Below, one piece after another: positions 52,936-61,620 of a stretch of DNA of 64,000 nucleotides (within the stretch, counting starts at the first letter, position 1; the number at the start of each line of letters is the position of its first letter). A model generated the notes under the pieces. That model did no database searches. It saw nothing but the letters and a program-made list of their open reading frames with translations, and was not told the DNA's origin. The stretch lies in assembly GCF_014171475.1 (NCBI RefSeq), contig NZ_CP048817.1:3658001-3722000 (forward strand). The letters are read 5' to 3'. The DNA comes from Sphingomonas sp. So64.6b (GTDB lineage: Bacteria; Pseudomonadota; Alphaproteobacteria; Sphingomonadales; Sphingomonadaceae). Both the position numbers and the translations under genes were made by a program.

Positions 52936-53377
52936 CCACCGGGTGCACCGCGCGCAATCCGATCTGCAGCCGGTTCCACAGATTGATCGCGCCGATCAGC
53001 AGCGTCAGCTGGACCTGCTCGGCCTCGTCGAAATGCTCGGCAAGCGGCGCGAAGTCGCTATCCGGCGCGCCGGTATCGGCAACCCGGGTCAGTGCCTCGG
53101 TCCAGGCCAGCGCGGCACGTTCGCGATCGCTGTACAGCGGCGATTCGCGCCATGCGTTGAGCAGGTAGAGGCGCATCTCGGTCTCGCCATGCGCGCGCGC
53201 ATCCGTCGCATGCATGTGCAGGCAATAGGCGCAGCCATTGATCTGCGACGCGCGCATCTTGACCAGCTCGCATAGCGTATGGTCGAGGCCGCTGGCCTGG
53301 ATGCTTGCCTCAAGCGCCATCATCGCCTTGATCCCGTCGGGAGCGGATTTGAACGGGTTCTTGATACGGGGAGTCAT
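52913..53377 (-). CDS. Carboxymuconolactone decarboxylase/AhpD-like protein
   Basis: 154 residues from the ATG at 53377 with GGAGAAG upstream. The AhpD core contains the redox motif in NGCAYCLHMHATDARAHGET near residue 50, with CxxC and the nearby His; these proteins act as alkylhydroperoxidases or related reductases. It is the expected partner of an ECF41 sigma factor, whose regulon usually contains such a gene. Earlier in-frame ATGs exist (53389, 53416) but have weaker upstream sites. Confidence 0.88.
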   Translation of the reverse strand: MTPRIKNPFKSAPDGIKAMMALEASIQASGLDHTLCELVKMRASQINGCAYCLHMHATDARAHGETEMRLYLLNAWRESPLYSDRERAALAWTEALTRVADTGAPDSDFAPLAEHFDEAEQVQLTLLIGAINLWNRLQIGLRAVHPVDAARVAA

Positions 53378-53539
53378 GATCTTCTCCATCAGTGCACCAT
53401 GCACCATCGTATCCAAGACGAGATAGCAAAGCCCGGTGTGACATGCCCCGCGGAAAAAGATCCTGCCTTTGTCGTCGGGCCAATCCGGAACAGTTGCACC
53501 TATCGATGGTTTTCACTCCGTAACAATGGAGGAACGATC

Positions 53540-53674
53540 ATGCCTGAAGTCCGGAGTGACGAACGCGTCGTCGTCGAACGCAGCACTTTCAACGTCGCCA
53601 ATATCATCATCGCCATCGCCGTATTATTGGTGGCGTTGGGCGCTCTCAAATATTTCGGCGTCTCGCCGATCTGA
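53540..53674 (+). CDS. Small single-span membrane protein
   Basis: 44 residues from the ATG at 53540, with a strong GGAGG 7 bases upstream. A charged N-terminus (MPEVRSDERVVVERSTF) precedes one membrane helix (VANIIIAIAVLLVALGALKY). It has no recognisable domain. Size, clear Shine-Dalgarno and composition suggest a real gene of the small membrane-protein class. It stands alone between a divergent AhpD-like gene and the radical SAM gene. Confidence 0.7.
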   Translation: MPEVRSDERVVVERSTFNVANIIIAIAVLLVALGALKYFGVSPI

Positions 53675-53782
53675 CCCGGTCGGGCCGGCGCGCGTCCGCG
53701 TCGCCGGCCGCGACGCCAAACTATTGACCATACTGAAAAATATGGCCTGATTGATATCGATCAGTCGACTTGCGTGCCGCAA

Positions 53783-53797
53783 GAACATATGTCGAAC
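53783..53797. promoter_or_regulatory. LexA (SOS) box, alphaproteobacterial type
   Basis: GAAC-N7-GAAC (53783-53786 and 53794-53797) is the exact reverse complement of the alphaproteobacterial LexA consensus GTTC-N7-GTTC. It ends 2 bases before the ATG of the radical SAM gene, so LexA binding here would block transcription through the start. DNA-damage induction is inferred. Confidence 0.7.
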
Positions 53798-53799
53798 AT

Positions 53800-55047
53800 A
53801 TGGCGCAGCTCGACGTTCAGAAAAAGCTCGAAATCCTCGCCGACGCGGCCAAATATGATGCGTCATGCGCCTCATCGGGCACGGTCAAGCGCAGCTCGCG
53901 CGACGGCAACGGGCTCGGCTCGACCGATGGCGGCATGGGCATTTGCCACGCCTATGCGCCGGATGGCCGATGCATCTCATTGCTCAAGATTCTGCTGACC
54001 AACAGCTGCATCTTCGACTGCCATTATTGTATCAACCGCAAGAGCAGCAATGTGCGCCGCGCGCGCTTCACCGCGCCGGAAGTGGTGCAGCTCACCCTCG
54101 CCTTTTACCGGCGCAATTATATCGAGGGGCTGTTTCTTTCCTCCGGAATCATCCGCTCCTCCAATTATACGATGGAGCAGATCGTCGAGGTCGCGCGGAG
54201 CTTGCGCGAAGATCACCATTTTCGCGGTTATATTCATCTCAAGACGATCCCCGACGCCGACCCCGAGCTGGTGCGTCAGGCCGGGCTCCATGCCGATCGC
54301 GTTTCGATCAATGTCGAATTGCCGACCGCGAGCGGTCTCAAACGGCTCGCGCCGGAAAAATCCGAGATGCGCATCGAGAGTGCGATGACCGACATGAAAT
54401 CGGCGATCATCGATACCGCCGATGCGAGCCGAAAATACCGCTCCGCGCCAAAATTCGCGCCGGCCGGGCAATCGACGCAGATGATCGTCGGCGCGGACGC
54501 GGCGACCGATGGCGACATCGTGCGCAAGGCATCCACATTGTACGACCGCTTCGGGCTCAGGCGGGTCTATTATTCGGCCTTTTCGCCAATTCCCGATGCC
54601 AGCGCGATCCTGCCGCTGCAGCGACCGCCATTGATGCGCGAACATCGCTTGTATCAGTCGGACTGGCTGATGCGTTTCTACGGCTATGCCCCGGGTGAGG
54701 TCGTCGCGGCGACCGATGAGGCGACCGGCATGCTGCCGCTCGACATCGATCCGAAGCTTGCCTGGGCGCTCAAATTCCGCGGTTCGTTCCCGGTCGATGT
54801 CAACCGCGCACCGCGCGAAATGTTGCTGCGCGTTCCCGGACTGGGGGTGAAGGCGGTCAATTCGATTCTCACCGCGCGGCGCTGGCGCCGGCTTCGGCTC
54901 GAGGATATCGGTCGGCTGACTGTGTCGATCGTCAAGATGCGCCCGTTCCTGATCGCCGACGACTGGCGCCCCGGCGCGCTGACCGATCAGGCAGGATTGA
55001 AGACGATTGTCACGCCGAAGCCGAAACAGATGGAGCTTTTCAACTGA
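53800..55047 (+). CDS. Putative DNA modification/repair radical SAM protein (UDG-linked family)
   Basis: 415 residues from the ATG at 53800. The radical SAM cluster motif is CxxxCxxC in NSCIFDCHYCINRKSSNVRR near residue 75. The N-terminus has the family motif GTVKRSSRDGNGLGSTDGGM. Near the C-terminus is a helix-hairpin-helix, MLLRVPGLGVKAVNSILTAR, which would bind DNA. The family (TIGR03916) is usually encoded beside a UdgX-type glycosylase with a DUF4130 domain; here that gene is at 59529. The SOS box at the start supports a repair role. An upstream TTG (53770) would read through that box. Confidence 0.9.
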   Translation: MAQLDVQKKLEILADAAKYDASCASSGTVKRSSRDGNGLGSTDGGMGICHAYAPDGRCISLLKILLTNSCIFDCHYCINRKSSNVRRARFTAPEVVQLTLAFYRRNYIEGLFLSSGIIRSSNYTMEQIVEVARSLREDHHFRGYIHLKTIPDADPELVRQAGLHADRVSINVELPTASGLKRLAPEKSEMRIESAMTDMKSAIIDTADASRKYRSAPKFAPAGQSTQMIVGADAATDGDIVRKASTLYDRFGLRRVYYSAFSPIPDASAILPLQRPPLMREHRLYQSDWLMRFYGYAPGEVVAATDEATGMLPLDIDPKLAWALKFRGSFPVDVNRAPREMLLRVPGLGVKAVNSILTARRWRRLRLEDIGRLTVSIVKMRPFLIADDWRPGALTDQAGLKTIVTPKPKQMELFN

Positions 55048-55250
55048 TCATGGCCGGCAAGCCGCGGCGGCGCCCGGCCCGCCGAAATAGGCTATTGACC
55101 ATAAAATAGTTATCGCTAGGTTTTTTGCCGATGCCGGAACATGTCGGCACGGATGCGGAATTGGTCAGAGCCAAAGGCTCCGGTTCGGTCTGAAAAATGA
55201 TCGTCATCGACGTGGGCCGAACCCGCGCATGACAATAGAGGAGCTATACC

Positions 55251-56444
55251 ATGAAGCTTATCCTGCCGTTTGCGGCGCTAGCGATCATTGCATCGCCCGC
55301 GCTGGCCAAGACCGTCACTGTCGCACCCGGCGCCGATGCGCAGTCGCGGCTGCAGGGTGCGCTGATCGAGGCGACGCCGGGCGACGTGATCGAGATCGGC
55401 GCGGGGCGCTTCGAGCTGACCGACGGCCTGTCGCTCGATGTCGATAAGGTTACCGTGCGCGGTGCCGGACCGGACAAGACGATCCTCAGCTTCAAGGGTC
55501 AATTGGGCGCGGGCGAGGGTTTGCTCGTCACATCCGACGATGTCGTGCTGCGGGGCTTCGCGGTCGAGGATTCGAAGGGCGACGGGATCAAGACCAAGGG
55601 CGCCGACCGGATCGTCTACAAGAATGTCCGCGTCGAATGGACCGGGGGGCCCAAGGAAACCAACGGCGCTTACGGCATCTATCCGGTCGAGAGCAGCGAC
55701 GTACTGATCGATTCGGTGATCGTGAAAGGCGCGTCCGACGCTGGCATCTATGTCGGCCAGTCGAAGCGGATCATCGTGCGCAACTCGCGCGCCGAGGGCA
55801 ATGTCGCCGGGATCGAGATCGAGAACAGCCGTAACGCCGACGTTTATGGCAACACTGCGACGCACAATACCGGCGGCATCCTGGTGTTCGACCTGCCCAA
55901 TCTGCCGGTGATGGGTGGCGGCGACATCCGCGTGTTCAAGAATATGGTGGTCGACAACGACACGCCCAATTTCGCGCCTAAGGGCAATATCGTCGCCACC
56001 GTGCCGACCGGCACGGGCGTGCTGGTGATGGCCAACGACAATGTCCATGTCTTCGACAATGATCTGTCGGGCAATGGCACCGCGAACGTGATGATCATCG
56101 GTTATCCCAAGACCTTTACCGACGCGCGCTACAACCCGTTGCCGCGCGGCATAGCGGTCGGCGGCAATCGTCACGGCAAGGCCGGCTTTGCGCCGAAACT
56201 GCCCGGCGGCGATCAGCTCGCCGCAGCGTTTGGCGGGTCGCTTCCGCCGATCCTGTGGGACGGCACTGGCGACAAGGCCGACCTGGCGGTGACCGACAAG
56301 GTCGCGGTGCTCGGCCTGGGTCTCGCGCTTGGCGCACCGCCGGAGACGGCCAAACCGGCACCGGCCGACCTGTCCAAGGGCACGACCAAGCCACAGCCCG
56401 CCAAGGTCGTCCTGCCCGAAGCGATGGAGGCGGCCGCGCGGTGA
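55251..56444 (+). CDS. Secreted parallel beta-helix protein (TIGR03805-like)
   Basis: 397 residues with a signal peptide (LILPFAALAIIASPALA) and GAGGAG upstream of the ATG. The rest is right-handed beta-helix, with rungs such as GVENSRNADVYGNTATHNTG-like segments (IEIENSRNADVYGNTATHNT) and MANDNVHVFDNDLSGNGTAN. Proteins of this type are encoded with a diheme cytochrome, as here, and the two are thought to function together in the periplasm or on the surface; the job is unknown. The stop overlaps the GTG of the cytochrome gene. Confidence 0.88.
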   Translation: MKLILPFAALAIIASPALAKTVTVAPGADAQSRLQGALIEATPGDVIEIGAGRFELTDGLSLDVDKVTVRGAGPDKTILSFKGQLGAGEGLLVTSDDVVLRGFAVEDSKGDGIKTKGADRIVYKNVRVEWTGGPKETNGAYGIYPVESSDVLIDSVIVKGASDAGIYVGQSKRIIVRNSRAEGNVAGIEIENSRNADVYGNTATHNTGGILVFDLPNLPVMGGGDIRVFKNMVVDNDTPNFAPKGNIVATVPTGTGVLVMANDNVHVFDNDLSGNGTANVMIIGYPKTFTDARYNPLPRGIAVGGNRHGKAGFAPKLPGGDQLAAAFGGSLPPILWDGTGDKADLAVTDKVAVLGLGLALGAPPETAKPAPADLSKGTTKPQPAKVVLPEAMEAAAR

Positions 56445-57505
56445 AGCTTGCCCAGCATATCGCCGCGACCGTCTCGGCCTGTGCCGCGCTTGTCATCCTG
56501 GGCGCGGCCGTGGAGGACGCGCGCGGTGTAAACGACGCTGCGATCATCGGCGACGGCTATCCGGCGAAATTGTCGGAGTTCCACTTGTTCACCGACATCG
56601 CAGCCCGGACACCGGCGCCGCGCGTGACGTCCTATACGCTCAACACGCCGCTCTTCTCCGACTATGCCGAGAAGCAGCGCTACCTTTATGTCCCGGGCGG
56701 CAAGATCGCTGCCTATGATCCGGACAAGGTCATCGACCTGCCGGTCGGCTCGGCGCTGGTGAAGACTTTCGGCTATCAGCAATCGGGCAAGTTCAAGGCG
56801 CTCGAGACCCGGCTATTGTTGCACCGCGCGAGCGGCTGGGTCGCGATTCCCTATGTCTGGAACGCCGACGGCACCGACGCGGTGCTCAAGCGCGCCGGCA
56901 CGCGCATCCCGGTGACCTTCACCGATCCGTCGGGGCAGAGCCGCACGATCAGCTATTCGGTGCCCAACCAAAACCAGTGCAAGGATTGCCACGCGCTGTC
57001 GGGCGCGATCACCCCGATCGGGCCGAAGATTCGCAACCTCAATGACGGCAAACAGCTTCAGGCGCTGCTCAAAGCGGGCATGATCGATCGCTTGCCGGCC
57101 GATGCCCCGCGTCTGGCACGCTGGGACGATGCGGCCACCCCGCTTGCCGACCGCGCGCGCGCCTATCTCGAAACCAATTGCGCGCATTGCCACAACCCCA
57201 ATGGCGCGGCGTCCAATTCGGGCCTCTATCTCGACTGGAAGCAAGCCGACGCCAATGCGCGCGGCATCCTCAAGCACCCGGTCGCGGCGGGGCGCGGCAG
57301 CGGCAGCAACGAGTTCGACATCGACCCCGGCCATCCCGAACGCTCGATCCTGATCTTCCGCATGGAAAGCACCGATCCCGGCATCGCCATGCCCGAACTG
57401 GGCCGCGCGACCGTCCATGCCGAGGCGATCGCGCTGCTCACGCGCTGGATCAGCGATATGCCAACCGATGGCAACCGGACCGGGGTGAAAGCGACTCGCA
57501 ACTGA
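56441..57505 (+). CDS. SO2930-family diheme c-type cytochrome
   Basis: 354 residues from a GTG overlapping the beta-helix stop. A hydrophobic export signal (IAATVSACAALVILGAAV) is followed by a domain with PRVTSYTLNTPLFSDYAEKQ and VWNADGTDAVL. It has two haem motifs, CKDCH (in NQCKDCHALSG) and CAHCH (in NCAHCHNPNGAASN). This and the beta-helix protein are a conserved two-gene unit; the redox partner is unknown. Confidence 0.9.
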   Translation: MKLAQHIAATVSACAALVILGAAVEDARGVNDAAIIGDGYPAKLSEFHLFTDIAARTPAPRVTSYTLNTPLFSDYAEKQRYLYVPGGKIAAYDPDKVIDLPVGSALVKTFGYQQSGKFKALETRLLLHRASGWVAIPYVWNADGTDAVLKRAGTRIPVTFTDPSGQSRTISYSVPNQNQCKDCHALSGAITPIGPKIRNLNDGKQLQALLKAGMIDRLPADAPRLARWDDAATPLADRARAYLETNCAHCHNPNGAASNSGLYLDWKQADANARGILKHPVAAGRGSGSNEFDIDPGHPERSILIFRMESTDPGIAMPELGRATVHAEAIALLTRWISDMPTDGNRTGVKATRN

Positions 57506-57556
57506 AACAAGCGACGCGCCGATCGGTTCTCCTGTTTGACCCGACAGGAGATTTTC

Positions 57557-58042
57557 ATGGCCGACGCCCGCATCTTTGCCGATCTCAAAGCCGACCATGA
57601 CCGCCACCGCGCGTTGCTGGCCAGGATCGACGATACATCGGGCGCTGGCGATGAGCGCGAAACCCTGTTCGAAGCGTTCCGAATCGAAGTCTCCGCGCAC
57701 GCCGCGGCCGAAGAGGAGTCGCTCTATGCGACGATGCTGGCCAACCCCGAGCTGCGCGACGATGCGCGCCATTCGGTCTCCGAGCATAAGGAGATCGACG
57801 ACTATTTCGGCGAGCTGGCCGAGATCGAGACCGCATCCGACGCCTGGCTGACCAAGTTCAAGGAAATGCGCCACCGCTATGAGCATCATATCGACGAAGA
57901 AGAGGAAGAGATGTTCCCAGCCGCCGCCAAGGAACTGAGCGGTGACGAGGAAGCAAGGCTCGCCAACATATTCGAGACGCGCAAGCCGAAGGAACTCGAA
58001 CGCGCCGAAGCGACCCCGGCAGGTAGCGACGAACGCGATTAG
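57557..58042 (+). CDS. Hemerythrin domain protein
   Basis: 161 residues from the ATG at 57557 with CAGGAG upstream. A four-helix hemerythrin HHE domain: KADHDRHRALLARID, EVSAHAAAEEESLYATML, SEHKEIDDYFGELAEIE and HRYEHHIDEEEEEMFPAA supply the His and Glu iron ligands. Such proteins bind O2 or NO or guard against them. It ends TTAG, overlapping the stop of the convergent glycosyltransferase by 4 bases. Confidence 0.9.
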   Translation: MADARIFADLKADHDRHRALLARIDDTSGAGDERETLFEAFRIEVSAHAAAEEESLYATMLANPELRDDARHSVSEHKEIDDYFGELAEIETASDAWLTKFKEMRHRYEHHIDEEEEEMFPAAAKELSGDEEARLANIFETRKPKELERAEATPAGSDERD

Positions 58043-59481
58043 GCGATCGCCGGTTGCCGTCTCCGGCTGTCGCTCATTCGCGCCCAGTGGGGCACCGCGA
58101 CGGCCACAGCGATCAATATGAACGGCGTGAGGAACTCGCGGTGACGCTCGCCGAATTCGAACCACATGCCGAACAGCATGAGCTGTACGACGCAGGCCGC
58201 CAGCAACGCCGCCAGTGCCGCGATTGCCGGGTCACGTCGAAGGCGGAGCGCGGCGGCGCCTCCCGCCAGGGTCAGCAAATGCGCGCCATGCGAAACCGGC
58301 AGCAGCAGCGCGCCGATCGCGGCGGAGATTGGCGGATTCATCGCGGCCAGGCGCACCACGCCGAATTCGCCGATCGCCACCGCGCGAACGAACTTGGCGA
58401 TGGTGATCCGCACGAAACCGACCGGGTGCTGAACGATCCATTCTTGGGCCAACCCCGCCGCCGCTTTGCCGAAGGTGATTTCAGGCAGGCCGCGCAATTG
58501 CTCGGGCGGCGGCAGCCAATTGCCCGTCGCATCGGCATTATTGCCGATCCACAGACTGTAACCGGCCGAGCTGGTCAATGGCACGAAAGCGCCGAGCACG
58601 ACCAGATTGCGGATCCACCAGGGCAGCATGACTGCCACGGCGATCAACGCCGCCGGCATACCGATCGTCATGACGCGGCGCAGGCCGATGCCGGGGATCA
58701 ACACCAGCCCGAACAGCAAGGCAAGCATCGCCTCACCCGGCTGAGTCAGGGCAAGCAAGGCAGCCGGCAAGCCGATCGCCAGGGCGTCACGCCAGCGTCG
58801 CGCATCACGCGCAGCACGCAACCAGCCAAACGCAAGCGCCAGGACCAGCAACACGCTCAACCCCTCTTTCTGCGCGAGCGGGGCGGAGAACAGCACCGAA
58901 GGAAGGATGAGATAGACCAGCGCCGCGGCGATCCCAGCGCGCCGCACGCCGAGAAAGCTCGCCAGCCGGACGATCGACCATGCTGCGCCGAGGTCGATCA
59001 GCGTCGACAGCGCCAGCAGCGAGGGCGTCGAGAAACCAACAACCGCACCCCAGCCCGCCAGCACGATGCCATAGAGCGGTGGGAACAGCGCGTAGCAGGC
59101 GACGCCCATGAACGGCTCATCGACCACCAGGCCGCGTCCGGCGATCAAATTGTGCGCGAGCACGAGATACCAGTGCGAATCCCCGGGCGACACGCGCGGC
59201 GCTGCGAACCAGGCGCTCCCCAGCCGGAGGCCGATGGCAATGACCGCAAACGCGATCCATTCGGTCCGCAGCCGATGGCGGATCGTGGTGGCAAGCGCCC
59301 ACAGCGCGGTGAGGCTCCATGCGACAAAGATGGCGACCCCGCCCGGCGACGCGCCCCAGCGGACCATCAAGCCCGGCGTCGAAAACACGCCATAAGCAAG
59401 CAGGACCAGCAGCAGCATCGCCATGGCGCCGCGCGAGCTTCGATCGAAAGCGGATTGCACAATCGTCACGGTACTCGCCAT
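58039..59481 (-). CDS. Polytopic membrane glycosyltransferase-like protein (ArnT/PMT family)
   Basis: 480 residues with about 11-12 membrane segments. The first external loop carries GDSHWYLVLAHNLIAGRGLV, the acidic GT-C motif region of the ArnT/PMT_2 family, and a later membrane-proximal loop has PPEQLRGLPEITFGKAA. These enzymes move sugars from polyprenyl carriers to lipids or proteins at the periplasmic face; donor and acceptor are unknown. It is divergent from udgX with a 47-bp gap. Confidence 0.75.
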   Translation of the reverse strand: MASTVTIVQSAFDRSSRGAMAMLLLVLLAYGVFSTPGLMVRWGASPGGVAIFVAWSLTALWALATTIRHRLRTEWIAFAVIAIGLRLGSAWFAAPRVSPGDSHWYLVLAHNLIAGRGLVVDEPFMGVACYALFPPLYGIVLAGWGAVVGFSTPSLLALSTLIDLGAAWSIVRLASFLGVRRAGIAAALVYLILPSVLFSAPLAQKEGLSVLLVLALAFGWLRAARDARRWRDALAIGLPAALLALTQPGEAMLALLFGLVLIPGIGLRRVMTIGMPAALIAVAVMLPWWIRNLVVLGAFVPLTSSAGYSLWIGNNADATGNWLPPPEQLRGLPEITFGKAAAGLAQEWIVQHPVGFVRITIAKFVRAVAIGEFGVVRLAAMNPPISAAIGALLLPVSHGAHLLTLAGGAAALRLRRDPAIAALAALLAACVVQLMLFGMWFEFGERHREFLTPFILIAVAVAVPHWARMSDSRRRQPAIA

Positions 59482-59528
59482 GCACCCGTGATGGTTAGGA
59501 CGGCTTTAAGAGCAATGGCGTTCAAGCG

Positions 59529-60929
59529 ATGAGGATCGTCACGCTTGCCGAACCCGACGATTTCGACGGCTGGCGCGATGCCGCGCGATGCTTGCTCGCC
59601 GAATCGGTGCCGCCAGACGAGGTGATCTGGCAGGTCGGCGATTTCGGCGGCGACTTGTTCGCCGCCGAGGCCGAGCCGCAAGGCCCCGCCATCGCGTCCG
59701 GTTTCTCAGTGTCGCGCGCCTTTCTCGACCTGGCGCGCAGCGTGGTGCCGCACCTCGACCCGGAGCGGTTCGCGCTGCTTTATGATCTGCTGACACGGAT
59801 GCGCGTCCAGCCAAAACTGATCGAGGATCGCGCCAACTCGTTGGTTCGTCGGCTCGACCATCTCGCCGCACAGGTGCGCCGCGATATCCACAAGATGCGT
59901 GCGTTCCTGCGTTTCCGCGAAATGCCGAACCGGGACGGAGGCGGGGATGGTACGCGCTTTATTGCCTGGTTCGAACCCGAGCATCACATCGTCCGCGCCA
60001 ATGCGGCCTTCTTCGTCAACCGCTTCGCATCGATGCGCTGGTCGATCCTGACGCCGGACCTGTCGATCCACTGGGACGGCGCGACGCTTAGCGAGGGTCC
60101 GGGCGCACAAAAGGGCGATGCGCCGGACGGCGATCCGGTCGAGGATGTGTGGAAGACCTATTATGCCTCGATCTTCAATCCGGCGCGCGTGAAGATCGGC
60201 GCGATGCTGAAGGAAATGCCGAAAAAATATTGGAAAAACATGCCTGAAACCGCGTTGGTGCCCGGCCTGATCGCAGCGGCGCAGGCGCGGGAGAGTGGCA
60301 TGATCGAGACGGCGCGCGCCAGTGTCGGCGGCAATATCCAGGTCGCATGGAAGGCACTGCGCGACGAGGCGGCGGGCTGTACGCGCTGCCCCTTGTACCG
60401 GGACGCGACCCAGACCGTGTTCGGCGAAGGCCCGGTCGATGCGGCGCTGATGTTCGTCGGCGAGCAGCCCGGCGACCAGGAGGATCTGGCCGGCAAGCCC
60501 TTTGTCGGCCCGGCGGGCCAGATGTTCGATCGCGCGCTGACCGAGGCCGGGGTCGACCGCGCGAGCGTCTATGTCACCAACGCGGTCAAGCATTTCAAAT
60601 TCGAGCAGCGCGGTAAGCGGCGCGTTCATTCCAAACCCGGTGCGGGCGAAATCGAGGCATGCCGCTGGTGGATCGACCAGGAGCGCGCACTGGTGAAACC
60701 CCGGGTGACGGTCGCACTTGGCGCGACGGCGGCGCGCAGCCTGTTCGGCAAGGTGATGACGATCGGCCGCGAACGCGGACGGGCGCTGGAATTGCCCGAT
60801 CAAGGCGGCGAGGCCTGGATCACGGTGCATCCGAGCTATTTGCTGCGTTTGCCCGACGAAGCGGCGAAGGAGGAAGAGTTCGCCCGATTCGTCGAGGATT
60901 TGAAGATGGCCGGGGAGCGAGCTTCCTAG
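59529..60929 (+). CDS. udgX: UdgX-type uracil-DNA glycosylase fused to a DUF4130 domain
   Basis: 466 residues. The first ~260 residues are the DUF4130-type (TIGR03915) domain associated with the radical SAM protein. The rest is a family-4-like UDG with a 4Fe-4S cluster (AAGCTRCPLYRDATQTVFGE) and the active-site motif VGEQPGDQEDLAGKPFVGPA. The loop KRRVHSKPG matches the KRRIH loop whose His in UdgX bonds covalently to the abasic sugar left by uracil. It thus likely binds uracil-DNA tightly and covalently. It has no SOS box at its own start. Confidence 0.92.
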   Translation: MRIVTLAEPDDFDGWRDAARCLLAESVPPDEVIWQVGDFGGDLFAAEAEPQGPAIASGFSVSRAFLDLARSVVPHLDPERFALLYDLLTRMRVQPKLIEDRANSLVRRLDHLAAQVRRDIHKMRAFLRFREMPNRDGGGDGTRFIAWFEPEHHIVRANAAFFVNRFASMRWSILTPDLSIHWDGATLSEGPGAQKGDAPDGDPVEDVWKTYYASIFNPARVKIGAMLKEMPKKYWKNMPETALVPGLIAAAQARESGMIETARASVGGNIQVAWKALRDEAAGCTRCPLYRDATQTVFGEGPVDAALMFVGEQPGDQEDLAGKPFVGPAGQMFDRALTEAGVDRASVYVTNAVKHFKFEQRGKRRVHSKPGAGEIEACRWWIDQERALVKPRVTVALGATAARSLFGKVMTIGRERGRALELPDQGGEAWITVHPSYLLRLPDEAAKEEEFARFVEDLKMAGERAS

Positions 60930-60987
60930 CCCGCTTTAGAAGAAAATCTCTTCCCTTTCGTCTCTACCTCCCCCATCGCCCGAGCCC

Positions 60988-61620
60988 ATGATCGAGCACA
61001 TCCTGGGCATCCTCGCCACTTTCACCATCTGGGTCATCTCCAGCGGCGGCTATCTCGGCATTGCGCTGCTGATGGCTATCGAATCGGCGTGCATTCCACT
61101 GCCGTCCGAAATCATCATGCCGTTCGCCGGCTATCTCGTCTCGACCGGGCATTTCGACCTGTATCTGGCGGCGACCGCCGGCGCGATCGGCTGCAATATC
61201 GGCTCGATCCCGGCCTATGAGCTGGGCAAGCGCGGCGGCCGCCCCGCGATCGAGCGCTGGGGCCGTTATGTCCTGATCGGCCCGGGTGAGCTCGACGCCG
61301 CCGACCGTTTCTTCGCGCGCTTCGGCAATTCAGCCGTGCTGATCGGCCGGCTGCTGCCGGTGATCCGCTCGTTCATCGCCTTTCCCGCCGGCGTGGCGCG
61401 AATGAAGTTGCTGCCGTTTCATATATATACCTTTGTTGGATCATGGCCGTGGTGCTTCGGCCTTGCCTGGCTCGGCATGGTGCTGGGTGAAAAGTGGAAC
61501 AGCGACCCGCGTCTCAAGGCCGCGTTCCACAGCGCCGATGCGCTGATCGGCGTGGTGCTGGTTGCGGGTATCGCCTTTTATATCTGGCACCGCGTGCGCG
61601 GAATGAAGCGCAAGCCCTAA
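60988..61620 (+). CDS. DedA family membrane protein
   Basis: 210 residues with about five membrane helices. DedA/VTT signatures: ESACIPLPSEIIMPFAGYLV near residue 25, GAIGCNIGSIPAYELGKRGG, and GRLLPVIRSFIAFPAGVARM. DedA proteins transport undecaprenyl phosphate or other lipids and help keep the proton motive force. It is preceded by a 58-bp gap and its stop overlaps the convergent DJ-1/PfpI gene by 4 bases. Confidence 0.92.
   Translation: MIEHILGILATFTIWVISSGGYLGIALLMAIESACIPLPSEIIMPFAGYLVSTGHFDLYLAATAGAIGCNIGSIPAYELGKRGGRPAIERWGRYVLIGPGELDAADRFFARFGNSAVLIGRLLPVIRSFIAFPAGVARMKLLPFHIYTFVGSWPWCFGLAWLGMVLGEKWNSDPRLKAAFHSADALIGVVLVAGIAFYIWHRVRGMKRKP

Noticed and set aside
58054..59532. 492-codon open frame on the plus strand
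   Set aside because: Antisense to a clear polytopic membrane protein; the product is Gln/Arg/His-rich and shows no membrane or domain pattern.
59706..60830. 374-codon open frame on the minus strand
   Set aside because: Antisense to udgX and made of His/Arg-rich low-information sequence.
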